From NCBI GenBank assembly GCA_963705495.1, contig CAVPJQ010000012.1:248001-312000 (forward strand): a stretch of 64,000 nt of DNA, in the 5' to 3' direction. The notes beneath the pieces are model-generated. The model was given only the letters and a program-made list of their open reading frames with translations. It searched no databases and was not told where the DNA came from. This document shows positions 26,084-34,674 of the stretch, one piece after another. Every line of letters begins with the position of its first letter. Position 1 is the stretch's first letter. This DNA is from DATBVX01 sp963705495 (GTDB taxonomy: Bacteria > Pseudomonadota > Gammaproteobacteria > Steroidobacterales > Steroidobacteraceae). The position numbers and the translations under genes were made by a program.

Positions 26084-26237
26084 AGCGCAGGACGAGACGG
26101 ACATTGCGGTCGGGGGGATTGTGCCAACCCGGGCGAGCAATGTTTGCGGGTTTGCAATTTTCGGATGGCACGGTATCGCGCGTGATCAGCCCGGAGTTGG
26201 CACAACCCCCCACCCAATGGCCGGCTCGGACTGCTCT
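26084..26237. repeat. 154-base inverted-terminus element (family 1, copy B)
   Basis: Termini 26084-26128 and 26196-26237 are imperfect inverted repeats. The stem continues inward through CCGGGC at 26129 paired with GCCCGG at 26189, giving one hairpin of about 50 pairs. One end is AGCGCAGGACGAGACGG, the other (minus strand) AGAGCAGTCCGAGCCGG: the same asymmetric pair of tips as copy A. The AGAGCAG end directly follows the stop codon of the minus-strand transporter gene. A 109-base near-identical part lies at 40127-40235 and a 58-base part at 15035-15092. Confidence 0.88.
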
Positions 26238-27191
26238 TCAGTCAATGGCAGGTCGGCATTCGACGGTAGCTGGAGTTTCCTGCTTGCCGGCCTGGCTGAG
26301 TGCGCACAGCGCGGAGCCGCCGACCACCAGCAGCGCTCCCACGATACTCAGCGCGTTGAGACGTTCCGGCTCGAGGAGCCCCGGCACGAGGTTCGTGGTG
26401 AGCCACATGGCTGACAGAGTAACGAGTGGTGCGGTGGCCAGGATCGCGCTCACTCGCGACACCTCCCAGTGTTGCAGCGCTTCAGCAAACGCTCCATAGG
26501 CGACGATGGTGTTGAGCGCGCAGAACAGCAGTATGCAAAGCTGACCCGGCGACAGCGCCTGGATCGTGGCGAGGCTCGCGGTGGGCAGGAGCAGGAGCGT
26601 CGCTCCGACATACAGCATCCACAACACTTGCTGTGAACTCAGCCACTTCAGCAGTTGTTTTTGTGCGAGCCCGTAGGCAGCCCAGACCACGGAGGAGGTG
26701 ACAAGAAGCGCGACGCCGAGTCCAAGCCCGCCACTCAGATCGAGAAGCTCCGGGAGGCGCCGGTTGAAGAACAGCAGCAACCCGACCAGCAGCGTGGCAA
26801 ATCCGCCCCATTGGACGGGTGAGAATCGCTCGCGGACCACGAGCACACCCCCCAACAACAGCAACATGGGTGCAAGCTGGATCACAGTCTGGGTCACCGA
26901 TGGCGTCGTGTGCTTGAGCGCGAACGCGTACAACAGATAGTTGCCCGCCAGGCCGAGAAGCGCGACCACCAGCAGTACCCAACCGCGTCGCGGCACGGAT
27001 CTCGCGTGCGGGAGCTGGCCGGTCGCGGCCAGCATGACGCCCACGACGAGCGCCGAGAGGGCGAAGCGGTACCAGCTGATCGTGTAGACGTCCATGCCCT
27101 GCAGAAGAATCTTCAGCGCGATGGGCATGACGCCCCAAAGGACCGAGGTGATCAGTGCGAGCGACAGGCCGAGTCGCCAGCGACCGGTCAT
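26238..27191 (-). CDS. DMT superfamily (EamA) transporter
   Basis: 317 residues with ten hydrophobic segments in two homologous halves, each with an EamA-type repeat (LITSVLWGVMPIALKILLQG in the first, NTIVAYGAFAEALQHWEVSR in the second). The first helix ends with the conserved Trp-Gly, and the second half keeps the Pro/Gly-rich LATAPLVTLSAMW pattern. Such proteins export amino acids, metabolites or nucleotide sugars across the inner membrane; the substrate is not readable. The stop TGA touches repeat element B. It diverges from the tail-sheath gene across about 185 bases. Confidence 0.8.
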   Translation of the reverse strand: MTGRWRLGLSLALITSVLWGVMPIALKILLQGMDVYTISWYRFALSALVVGVMLAATGQLPHARSVPRRGWVLLVVALLGLAGNYLLYAFALKHTTPSVTQTVIQLAPMLLLLGGVLVVRERFSPVQWGGFATLLVGLLLFFNRRLPELLDLSGGLGLGVALLVTSSVVWAAYGLAQKQLLKWLSSQQVLWMLYVGATLLLLPTASLATIQALSPGQLCILLFCALNTIVAYGAFAEALQHWEVSRVSAILATAPLVTLSAMWLTTNLVPGLLEPERLNALSIVGALLVVGGSALCALSQAGKQETPATVECRPAID

Positions 27192-27376
27192 GCGCAGCGT
27201 TCCGGCGCGCCGCAGTTGCGACGCGAATCGTCATCTATCCATCTCACAGGGACGTGGCTCCGGATTCGGATCGAAGCTCTGCAACATTACACTAAAGCGC
27301 GTATTCGCCGGCGCTCGGCGCAGCGCGAGCGCGGCGTGGGTATGGTAGAGTCGCCCGCAACAAAGTGAGGGCGCCG

Positions 27377-28987
27377 GTGGCCGAACGGCTGACCACAGGG
27401 ATTCAGGTCGCAGAACAATCAGGTCCAGAACAGAGCATCGCGCGTGCCCCGACCGCCGTGACGGCCTTCGTCGGCAGAACGCTCCGCGGTCCGGTCAACC
27501 GACCCGTCACGGTATCCAGCTTCGCCGATTACCTCTCGATCTTCGGTGGCTTGTGGCAGCCCAGCACGCTGAGCTACGCCGTCGAGCATTTCTTCGAGAA
27601 CGGTGGCCAGCAGGCGATCATCGTGCGCGTCGTCAATGGTGCGCGGCCGCCGACACTCGACTTGCGCGCGGGACCCGAGACCCTGCGCCTCGAGGCGCTC
27701 GCTTGCGGAACACGGGAATACCTGCGCGCCTCGGTCGACTACGACGGCATCGGCGAGAACGAGCGCGACTGCTTCAACCTGGTGCTGCAACGGGTCCGCG
27801 CCCCGGGCTCGGAGCACGTCGAGGACCAGGAAATCTTTCGCCGCCTGTCGATCAAGGTTGACTCGGGCCGCTTCGTTCAACCGGCGCTGAGCGAATCGGC
27901 TCTGGCACGCGTCGTCGGCGATGTGCCCGTCACGCGACCCGAGCGCACACTGCGTCACGATGCACGCGGTGGCATCGGCTACGTGCATTCCAATCCGGAC
28001 GGCGACGACGGTGGTCCGCTCACCGACTACGACCTGATTGGTTCGGCGGTTCACGGTACGGGCCTCTTTGCGCTCAAGGCGGCCGATCACTTCAACCTGC
28101 TGTGCGTTCCACCGCTGGCACGCGACGTCGATGTCGGCACCAGCGTCCTGCTGGTTGCTGCGCGCTTCTGCCGTGAGCGGCACGCCATGCTGGTGATCGA
28201 CCCGCCCTGCGCATGGAGCTCAGCAGAGGTGGCCCTGCACGCACTGCGCGACTGGCAGTTCTGCAGCGAGAACGCACTGATGTATTTCCCGCGCGTGTTG
28301 AGTTACGACCGCCTGCGCGGCCGCTTCGAGCAGTTCGCGCCCTGCGGCGCGGTGGCGGGCCTGCTGGCGCGGTCCGATGCGCTATGGCCGCTGTGGGGGG
28401 CATCGGCGGGCGAAGAGACGTTGCTGCGGCCGGGCTATCGCCCCACGTGCCCGGTGACGGAAGTGGAGCGCAGTCGCCTGGCGCAGGCAGGAGTCAATAT
28501 TTTGCAGGCGGTGCGCTCGCCGGTGCGTTCGGATACGAGTGCACGCACGCTCGCCGGCGGCAGCAGCGGTTCCTCGGATTGGAAGTACCTTGCGGCCCGG
28601 CGCCTGGCGCTCTTCATCCTCGACAGCATCGAGCGTGGCACGCGCTGGGTAGTGTTCGAGGCGAATAGTCCGGACCTCTGGCGACGCGCCGCGGCGCAGG
28701 TGGAGGTCTTCCTCGCGCAGCTCGACGCGGACGGCGCATTCATCGGCCGAGCCGTTGACGAAGCTTACTTTGTCGTCTGCGACGAGCGCGTCAACAAGGC
28801 GACCGATCTATCCAACGGCACCGTGAACATACTGTTCGGTTTCGCCGCCTTGCGCGCCGGTGAGTACCACGCGTACCTGCTCTCGCATCATCCGGCGGGC
28901 AGCCAGATGCGTCCGGTCAGCGTCAATCGCCTCGAGACCGGCGGACGGCGGCTGGTCGAAGAAATGGAGCGCGACGCGGTGGGCTAA
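27377..28987 (+). CDS. Orphan phage/contractile-injection tail sheath protein
   Basis: 536 residues with the architecture of tail sheath subunits. The N-terminal TAVTAFVGRTLRGPVNRPVT is the sheath N-domain signature, followed by FADYLSIFGG and EHFFENGGQQAIIVRVVN. The C-terminal subdomain has DWKYLAARRLALFILDSIER, then TRWVVFEANSPDLWRRA and FIGRAVDEAYFVVCDERVNK. The GTG at 27377 is chosen because GAGGG lies five bases upstream; a GTG at 27365 lacks a ribosome site. No tube, baseplate, spike, AAA+ ATPase or other phage gene lies nearby: neighbours are a transporter and a thioesterase. The N-terminus lacks the usual longer PGVYVEE opening. A domesticated remnant or a sheath acting with genes elsewhere are both possible. 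Confidence 0.82.
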   Translation: MAERLTTGIQVAEQSGPEQSIARAPTAVTAFVGRTLRGPVNRPVTVSSFADYLSIFGGLWQPSTLSYAVEHFFENGGQQAIIVRVVNGARPPTLDLRAGPETLRLEALACGTREYLRASVDYDGIGENERDCFNLVLQRVRAPGSEHVEDQEIFRRLSIKVDSGRFVQPALSESALARVVGDVPVTRPERTLRHDARGGIGYVHSNPDGDDGGPLTDYDLIGSAVHGTGLFALKAADHFNLLCVPPLARDVDVGTSVLLVAARFCRERHAMLVIDPPCAWSSAEVALHALRDWQFCSENALMYFPRVLSYDRLRGRFEQFAPCGAVAGLLARSDALWPLWGASAGEETLLRPGYRPTCPVTEVERSRLAQAGVNILQAVRSPVRSDTSARTLAGGSSGSSDWKYLAARRLALFILDSIERGTRWVVFEANSPDLWRRAAAQVEVFLAQLDADGAFIGRAVDEAYFVVCDERVNKATDLSNGTVNILFGFAALRAGEYHAYLLSHHPAGSQMRPVSVNRLETGGRRLVEEMERDAVG

Positions 28988-29466
28988 CCAGACTTGCGGT
29001 CGCTCACGTACATCGTGATCACCGCACGAACCACTTCCGTCCCAGCCGCATCCGTCACTGTCAGCGGCACGCCGATGTCTTGCGGCGCGTGCCACTCCGT
29101 CTTGTCGAGCCGCGCTACGGCACTGACGCCACCTTGCGCCTTGCGCAGGTACTCGATGGTCATGCCGCGCGGTATCCAGCGCATCGCGACCGGGATCGTG
29201 ACCTCCATCAGCATGCCGGCAGCGAGCTCACAGAGATTGGCCATCGCGATCGCGTGCACCGTGCCGATGTGATTCTGCACCGCGCGGCGCTTGCGTATCG
29301 TCACCTGGCACAGGCCCGGCCGCAGCTCCACGAAGCGCGGCCGGATGCTCGCAAAGTAAGGTGCGCGCAAACAGATGAGGCGCGCGAACAGCCATCGGCC
29401 GGCAGGCCACCTCGACATTCGCTCGAAGTGACGCAGCGCTGCCGGCTGCTCAGTTGCAGTTGTCAC
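28984..29466 (-). CDS. DUF4442 hotdog-fold protein, probable thioesterase
   Basis: 160 residues. The block VQNHIGTVHAIAMANLCELA (about 63-82) is the hotdog helix region typical of DUF4442 proteins, with the N-H-x-G-T-V-H motif at the putative active site. MRWIPRGMTIEYLRKAQG follows as the strand that packs on it. Related proteins act on acyl-CoA thioesters; activity here is inferred. No signal peptide. It overlaps the sheath gene end by four bases in convergent orientation and starts 12 bases after the oxoprolinase gene stops on the same strand. Confidence 0.72.
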   Translation of the reverse strand: MTTATEQPAALRHFERMSRWPAGRWLFARLICLRAPYFASIRPRFVELRPGLCQVTIRKRRAVQNHIGTVHAIAMANLCELAAGMLMEVTIPVAMRWIPRGMTIEYLRKAQGGVSAVARLDKTEWHAPQDIGVPLTVTDAAGTEVVRAVITMYVSDRKSG

Positions 29467-29478
29467 GAGGCGCCTCCT

Positions 29479-32400
29479 TCAATTGCCTGGACGCCCGAAA
29501 CCGCCGCCCCCCGGCGTTTCGATCACGATCTCATCGCCGGGGCCGACCTCGACGCTCGCGGTCGCTGCCATTTCGAGTTCCGATCCGTCCCGGCGTCGCA
29601 GGCGATTGACGCCGGCGCGGCCCGGCTCGCCGCCCTCGAGGCCGAAGGGGCGGATACGGCGGTGATTCGACAGGATCGAGGCGATCATCGCCTCGCGGAA
29701 TTCGAGGCGCCGAATCGCACCGTTCCCGCCGCGATGCCGGCCCGCACCGCCGGAGTGTTCGCGAATGCGAAACTCCCGCAACAACACCGGGTAGCGCAGC
29801 TCCAGCACCTCCGGATCGGTGAGTCTCGAGTTGGTCATGTGCGTCTGGACCGCGGAGGTGCCGTCGAAGTCCGGGCCGGCGCCCGACCCGCCCGCGATCG
29901 TCTCGTAATACTGATGCTGCGCATTGCCGAAGGTGAAGTTGTTCATCGTGCCTTGTGCGGCTGCCATTACGCCAAGCGCGCCATAGAGCGCATCAACAAT
30001 GCATTGCGAGGTCTCGACGTTGCCGGCGACGACAGCAGCCGGGTAATGCGGATTGAGCATCGAGCCTGCGGGAATCACGATCCGCAGCGGCTTGAGGCAG
30101 CCTGCATTGAGCGGAATGTCTTCATCGACGAGCGTGCGGAATACGTACAGCACGGCCGCGGTGCACACCGAGGTCGGCGCATTGAAGTTGTTCTCGGTCT
30201 GCGCCGAGGTTCCGGTGAAGTCGATGACGGCGCTGCGCGTTGCCTGATCGACTTCGACGCGCACCACGATGCTCTGGCCATTGTCCATCTCGTAGCGAAA
30301 CTCCCCGCTCCCGAGGTGGCCAATGACCCGGCGCACGCATTCCTCTGCATTGTCCTGCACGTGCTGCATGTAGGCGCGCACCAGCGGCAGGCCATGCTGC
30401 GCGATCACCCGCTGCAACTCAGCGATCCCTTTCTCGTTGGCGGCGATCTGCGCCTTGAGGTCGGCGATGTTCTGAGCGGGGTTGCGTGAGGGGCAGGGCG
30501 CGCGCGTCAGCCGTTCGAGCAGCTCGCGCTGCGCAAACTGGCCGGCGCTCACCAGGCGGAAGTTGTCGAACAACACGCCCTCTTCGTCGACCGAACGACT
30601 GTGCGGCGGCATCGATCCTGGGGTGATGCCACCGATCTCGGCATGGTGAGCGCGCGAGGCGACGAAAAACGTGGGCTCAGCACCCGTCGCAACAAACACG
30701 GGTGTGATCACGGTGATGTCGGGCAGGTGTGTGCCACCCTGATAAGGCGCATTCAACATGAAGACATCGCCCGGCCGCATCACACCACGGTTCACTTCGA
30801 GGATGTGCTGCACGCTTGCGCCCATCGATCCCAGATGCACGGGCATGTGCGGGGCGTTGGCGATCAAGCCCGCCGTGCTGTCGAACAACGCGCAGGAGAA
30901 ATCGAGCCGCTCCTTGATGTTGACGGAGGCGGAAGTGTGCTCGAGCACGGCGCCCATCTGCTCAGCGATGTGCATGAACAGGCCGTTGAACACCTCGAGC
31001 AGGACCGGATCGGCGGCGGCCTGTGTGAGCACCACATCTGACCGTGCGGCGACGCGTGACCCTGCGCGTGTCAGGAGCAGCTCACCACTTGTCAGCCGCT
31101 CACAGCACCATTGCGATTCGAGGACAACGGTCGAGTGCGGCTCAACGATGAGCGCAGGCCCCGCGATGCGCTCGCCGGCCTCGAGGTTGTCGCGCGCAAC
31201 TACCGGTGCTTCCTGCCACTGGTCATCGAACCAGACACGGGCGCGCTTCAGCGCCGCGATCGGACCGCCCGACAACCGATACGCCGCCGTGGGTGCGATA
31301 TGCGAAGGCACGATCGCCTCGATGCCGATCGCTGCCACCGTCAGCTCCGCAGCGTTGGCGCCGAAGCCGAACTGACGCCGATGCAGGTGCTCGAAGGTTG
31401 CGTACATGAGGTCGAGCGAAGCGAAGGGCACAGTCAGTGCGGTGTCGCTCCCGGCGGTGCGAATATCGACCGAGCGCTCGACCTGCACCTCAGCCGTCGC
31501 GAAGCGCTGCGCAGCGAGGGCGTTGCGCGCTGCCGCCTCGAGCTCGGCGAACGCCTCCTGAAGCTCGGACAAGATCCCTGCCTGCAACTCACGCTCAATG
31601 GAGCGACGACGGATTTCACGAATGTCCGCGAGCCCGATGCCGTAGGCGGACATGAGGCTCGCCAGCGGGTGAACGAGCACACGATCGATGCCGAGCGACT
31701 CGGCCACGCGGCACGCATGCTGGCCCGCCGCGCCGCCGAAGCAGAACAGCGCGAAGCGCGTGCAGTCGTGACCCTGGCGCACCGAGACGTGCTTGATCGC
31801 GTTTGCCATGGTTTCGATCGCGACGCGCAGAAACCCGGCCGCGATCGCTTCTGGCTCCCGTGCATCCACACCTTCCCGCTCCAGCTCGCGGGCCAGCTCG
31901 AGGAAGCCATGCCGCACCCCGGCGACATCAAGTGACTGATCGGCATTCGGGCCGAGCACGGCCGGAAACAGCTCCGGCTGCAGCCGGCCGAGGAGCACGT
32001 TGGCGTCAGTGACGGTGAGTGGCCCGCCGCGCCGATAGCACCTGGGCCCGGGATTGGCGCCGGCAGATTGCGGTCCGACCTGAAAGCGGCCGGATGCGAA
32101 TCGCAGGATCGACCCACCGCCGGCGGCGACCGTATGCACGCTCATCATGGGCACGTTGAGGCGCACGCCGGCGACCAGGCTGTCGAAGCGGCGCGGATAG
32201 CGTCCGTCATAGAGCGATACGTCGGTGGAGGTCCCGCCCATATCGAAGCCGATGAGGCGCTCGAATCCTGCTGCCGTGCCCACCTTCATCATGCCGACGA
32301 GTCCGCCGGCGGGGCCCGAGAGGATGCTGTTCATGCCGCGGAACGAGCCTGCGTCGGTGAGCCCGCCATTGCTTTGCATGAAATAAAGGCGCGGTGGCTC

Positions 32401-33105
32401 ACCAAACTCCTTCGCGAACTCGGCACGCAGGTCGTCCACGTAGCGCGCAAGCAGTGGCGACAGGTACGCATCGACGACGGTGGTGTCGCCCCGCGAGATC
32501 AGGCGGATGAGCGGTGCGACTTCATGAGAGACCGAGACCTGCCGAAAACCAATCTCGCGCGCAATCGTCGCGGCGATGTGCTCATGCTGCGAGTAGCGGT
32601 AGCCATGCAGGAACGCGATCGCTGCGCTGTCGAAGCCGCGGACGTGAGCTGCGCTCAACTCGGCGCGCAACCGCTCTGCATCGAGCGGCTCGAGCACCTC
32701 GCCCGCCGCATCCAGCCGCTCACGCGCTTCGATCACCTCCGTGTACAGCAGCTCCGGCAGGCGGATGTGCCGCGCGAAGAGCTCCGGCCGATTTTGATAG
32801 CCGATCCGTAAGGCATCGCGAAACCCTGCGGTGATGACCAGCACAGTGCGTTCGCCCTTGCGCTCGAGGAGTGCGTTGGTCGCAAGCGTCGTGCCCATCC
32901 GCACGCTTTCGATCCGTGCCGGAGCTTGAAGCGGTTGCGACCTGAGAATGCGGCGTATCCCTTCCACGCCCGCGTCACGGTAGTGCGCCGGATCTTCTGA
33001 AAGGAGCTTCAGCGTGACCAGCGCGCCGGCCGGGGATCTGGCGATGACATCGGTGAAGGTGCCGCCGCGATCGATCCAGAACTGCCAGCCCGGTCCAGAC
33101 GCCAT
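29479..33105 (-). CDS. 5-oxoprolinase / hydantoinase, fused A and B halves
   Basis: 1,208 residues, the length of full ATP-hydrolysing 5-oxoprolinase, which opens 5-oxo-L-proline to glutamate. The N-terminal half (HyuA-like) has FWIDRGGTFTDVIARSP, then RMGTTLATNALLERKGERT and the ATP-fold motif IGFDMGGTSTDVSLYDG. The C-terminal half (HyuB-like) has SASVNIKERLDFSCALFD and HMPVHLGSMGASVQHILE. Both halves are intact. N-methylhydantoinase or acetophenone carboxylase subunits share the fold but are usually split, so oxoprolinase fits best. The ATG at 33105 places the ATP motif at the normal position; a start at 33159 would add an unconserved stretch. It diverges from the symporter gene across 72 bases. 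Confidence 0.85.
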   Translation of the reverse strand: MASGPGWQFWIDRGGTFTDVIARSPAGALVTLKLLSEDPAHYRDAGVEGIRRILRSQPLQAPARIESVRMGTTLATNALLERKGERTVLVITAGFRDALRIGYQNRPELFARHIRLPELLYTEVIEARERLDAAGEVLEPLDAERLRAELSAAHVRGFDSAAIAFLHGYRYSQHEHIAATIAREIGFRQVSVSHEVAPLIRLISRGDTTVVDAYLSPLLARYVDDLRAEFAKEFGEPPRLYFMQSNGGLTDAGSFRGMNSILSGPAGGLVGMMKVGTAAGFERLIGFDMGGTSTDVSLYDGRYPRRFDSLVAGVRLNVPMMSVHTVAAGGGSILRFASGRFQVGPQSAGANPGPRCYRRGGPLTVTDANVLLGRLQPELFPAVLGPNADQSLDVAGVRHGFLELARELEREGVDAREPEAIAAGFLRVAIETMANAIKHVSVRQGHDCTRFALFCFGGAAGQHACRVAESLGIDRVLVHPLASLMSAYGIGLADIREIRRRSIERELQAGILSELQEAFAELEAAARNALAAQRFATAEVQVERSVDIRTAGSDTALTVPFASLDLMYATFEHLHRRQFGFGANAAELTVAAIGIEAIVPSHIAPTAAYRLSGGPIAALKRARVWFDDQWQEAPVVARDNLEAGERIAGPALIVEPHSTVVLESQWCCERLTSGELLLTRAGSRVAARSDVVLTQAAADPVLLEVFNGLFMHIAEQMGAVLEHTSASVNIKERLDFSCALFDSTAGLIANAPHMPVHLGSMGASVQHILEVNRGVMRPGDVFMLNAPYQGGTHLPDITVITPVFVATGAEPTFFVASRAHHAEIGGITPGSMPPHSRSVDEEGVLFDNFRLVSAGQFAQRELLERLTRAPCPSRNPAQNIADLKAQIAANEKGIAELQRVIAQHGLPLVRAYMQHVQDNAEECVRRVIGHLGSGEFRYEMDNGQSIVVRVEVDQATRSAVIDFTGTSAQTENNFNAPTSVCTAAVLYVFRTLVDEDIPLNAGCLKPLRIVIPAGSMLNPHYPAAVVAGNVETSQCIVDALYGALGVMAAAQGTMNNFTFGNAQHQYYETIAGGSGAGPDFDGTSAVQTHMTNSRLTDPEVLELRYPVLLREFRIREHSGGAGRHRGGNGAIRRLEFREAMIASILSNHRRIRPFGLEGGEPGRAGVNRLRRRDGSELEMAATASVEVGPGDEIVIETPGGGGFGRPGN

Positions 33106-33177
33106 ATTCACGCGCAACGAGATACACTGGCCCCGGCGACCTGACAACCCACAACTCAAGAAATTGCAGGTACACCC

Positions 33178-34560
33178 ATGCCCTCATCGCAGGCTGTCTG
33201 GATGGTGATCGGTGCGAGCGCCGCGGTGCTTCTCATCATCGCGCTGTGGACCATGCGTCGTGCGCGAACCCTCGATGGATTTCACCTCGCCGATCGCGAG
33301 CTCGGCGCGCTTCGCGGCGGATTGAATGGCATCGCGAGTGCGTATTCTTTCTGGGCCATGGTCGGCGTGACGGGCGCCGCTTTTACGCTCGGATGGTCGG
33401 CGATCTGGTTAGCAGTCGGGATCCTGCTGGGTGCGGCTTTCTCCTGGTTCGTGGTCGGCCCCGCGCTGCGTCGCAGGGCGAGTGCCGTGAACGCGGCGAC
33501 TGCGCTCGAACTCGCGGGGACAGGATCCGCCACGCTCTCGGTCACGAGCATTGCGGCCGTGGCGGTGCTGTTCGGAATCGTCGCCCAACTTGGATTCGCC
33601 GGCGGTGCCGTGGCGCGCGGCCTCGGCTTGAGTACGGCAGTGGGTGTGATGCTGGTGGCGGCGCTCGCGCTCCTCGGCCCTGTGCTGGGCGGATTACGCG
33701 CGACGGCCTCGGCAGGCCTGCTGTGCGCCTTGGTGGTGATTCCGGCAGCCGTGCTGCTGCCGCAGTTTGGCCTCATCTTCGTCGGCGGGTTCGATCAACT
33801 ACGCAGCGGACTTGCGACGACCGGTGAGGGTGCCGCGGCTCTTCTCGGTGGCCGTAGCGCGCTGGATGCCACGGTATGGTTGCTGGCGGCAGCGGGCTTC
33901 GGAGCCAGTACCTGTGGGCAGCCGCAGGTGCTCGAACAATATCTCGCCGCGCGCAGCGAGCGCTCGATCCGCTGGTCCGGCGTGATCGCGTTGCTGTGGC
34001 TGTTGGTGGTGTTAGGGGGCGCACTCGCACTCGGATGGGTGGCGCGCGTCGATTACGCCAGCATCGACAATCCGGACGAGGTCATGTTCGAGGTCCCGCG
34101 TCGGATCATGGCGCCTTCGTTCGTGGCATTGCCGATCCTTGCCGTGCTCGCATTGGTCGTGTGCAGCGTGGGCAACCAGCTCGTGACCACCTGTTACGCG
34201 ATGCTCGCGGTGGCACGCAATCGGGACGCACCGCCGGTGAGCCTGGGGCGGTTGCGAGTCACGATCCTGCTGGCCGGTATCGCCGCCGCTCTCATCGCCG
34301 CGGTGAGCGGAGTCGGCAGCTCGCGCGGATTCCTCCTCGCCTGGCTCGCGACCTCGGCGGTGGTTGGACCGCTGGTGCTGCTTGCGTGCGCGGGTGTACG
34401 GGTTCGAAACGGCTGGGCTGCAGCTGCCGCGCGCGTCGCGATTGCACTCGCGCTGATACTTTTTCTTCTGCGGCGCGAACGCCTGGTCGAGATCGCGATG
34501 TTCCTGCCCTTCTATGCGGCCATGCTGGTCGCACTCCTCGGGCGCCAACGCGAATCCTGA
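33178..34560 (+). CDS. Sodium:solute symporter (SSS/PutP-type) family protein
   Basis: 460 residues with 12-13 hydrophobic segments. The early block FHLADRELGALRGGLNGIAS followed by AYSFWAMVGVTGAAFTLGWS is characteristic of SSS symporters, where the unwound helix 1 binds Na+. Helix 6 with AAGFGASTCGQPQVLEQYLA corresponds to the family's G-x-x-x-Q-P-x-x-x-x-R/Q region. It should import a small solute with sodium. The divergent, closely spaced oxoprolinase suggests 5-oxoproline or a related amino acid, which is inference. AGGT lies upstream of the ATG at 33178. Confidence 0.78.
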   Translation: MPSSQAVWMVIGASAAVLLIIALWTMRRARTLDGFHLADRELGALRGGLNGIASAYSFWAMVGVTGAAFTLGWSAIWLAVGILLGAAFSWFVVGPALRRRASAVNAATALELAGTGSATLSVTSIAAVAVLFGIVAQLGFAGGAVARGLGLSTAVGVMLVAALALLGPVLGGLRATASAGLLCALVVIPAAVLLPQFGLIFVGGFDQLRSGLATTGEGAAALLGGRSALDATVWLLAAAGFGASTCGQPQVLEQYLAARSERSIRWSGVIALLWLLVVLGGALALGWVARVDYASIDNPDEVMFEVPRRIMAPSFVALPILAVLALVVCSVGNQLVTTCYAMLAVARNRDAPPVSLGRLRVTILLAGIAAALIAAVSGVGSSRGFLLAWLATSAVVGPLVLLACAGVRVRNGWAAAAARVAIALALILFLLRRERLVEIAMFLPFYAAMLVALLGRQRES

Positions 34561-34674
34561 GCGCTGCCGGCGCATCAATTCACAAAAAGTTCGCGTTCTG
34601 CCAAAAGAGGTGGATAATCCGCGCCCACGAGTGGAATAAAAACAACCACCCGATTTACCCAGTGGAGGTTGCAT

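Noticed and set aside
27377..28987. A prophage around the tail-sheath gene
   Set aside because: No integrase, attachment site, capsid, tube or lysis gene is present within 10 kb either side.
34390..34420. GGGTTCGAAAC resembling a tRNA T-arm
   Set aside because: Inside the symporter coding sequence with no cloverleaf; chance match.
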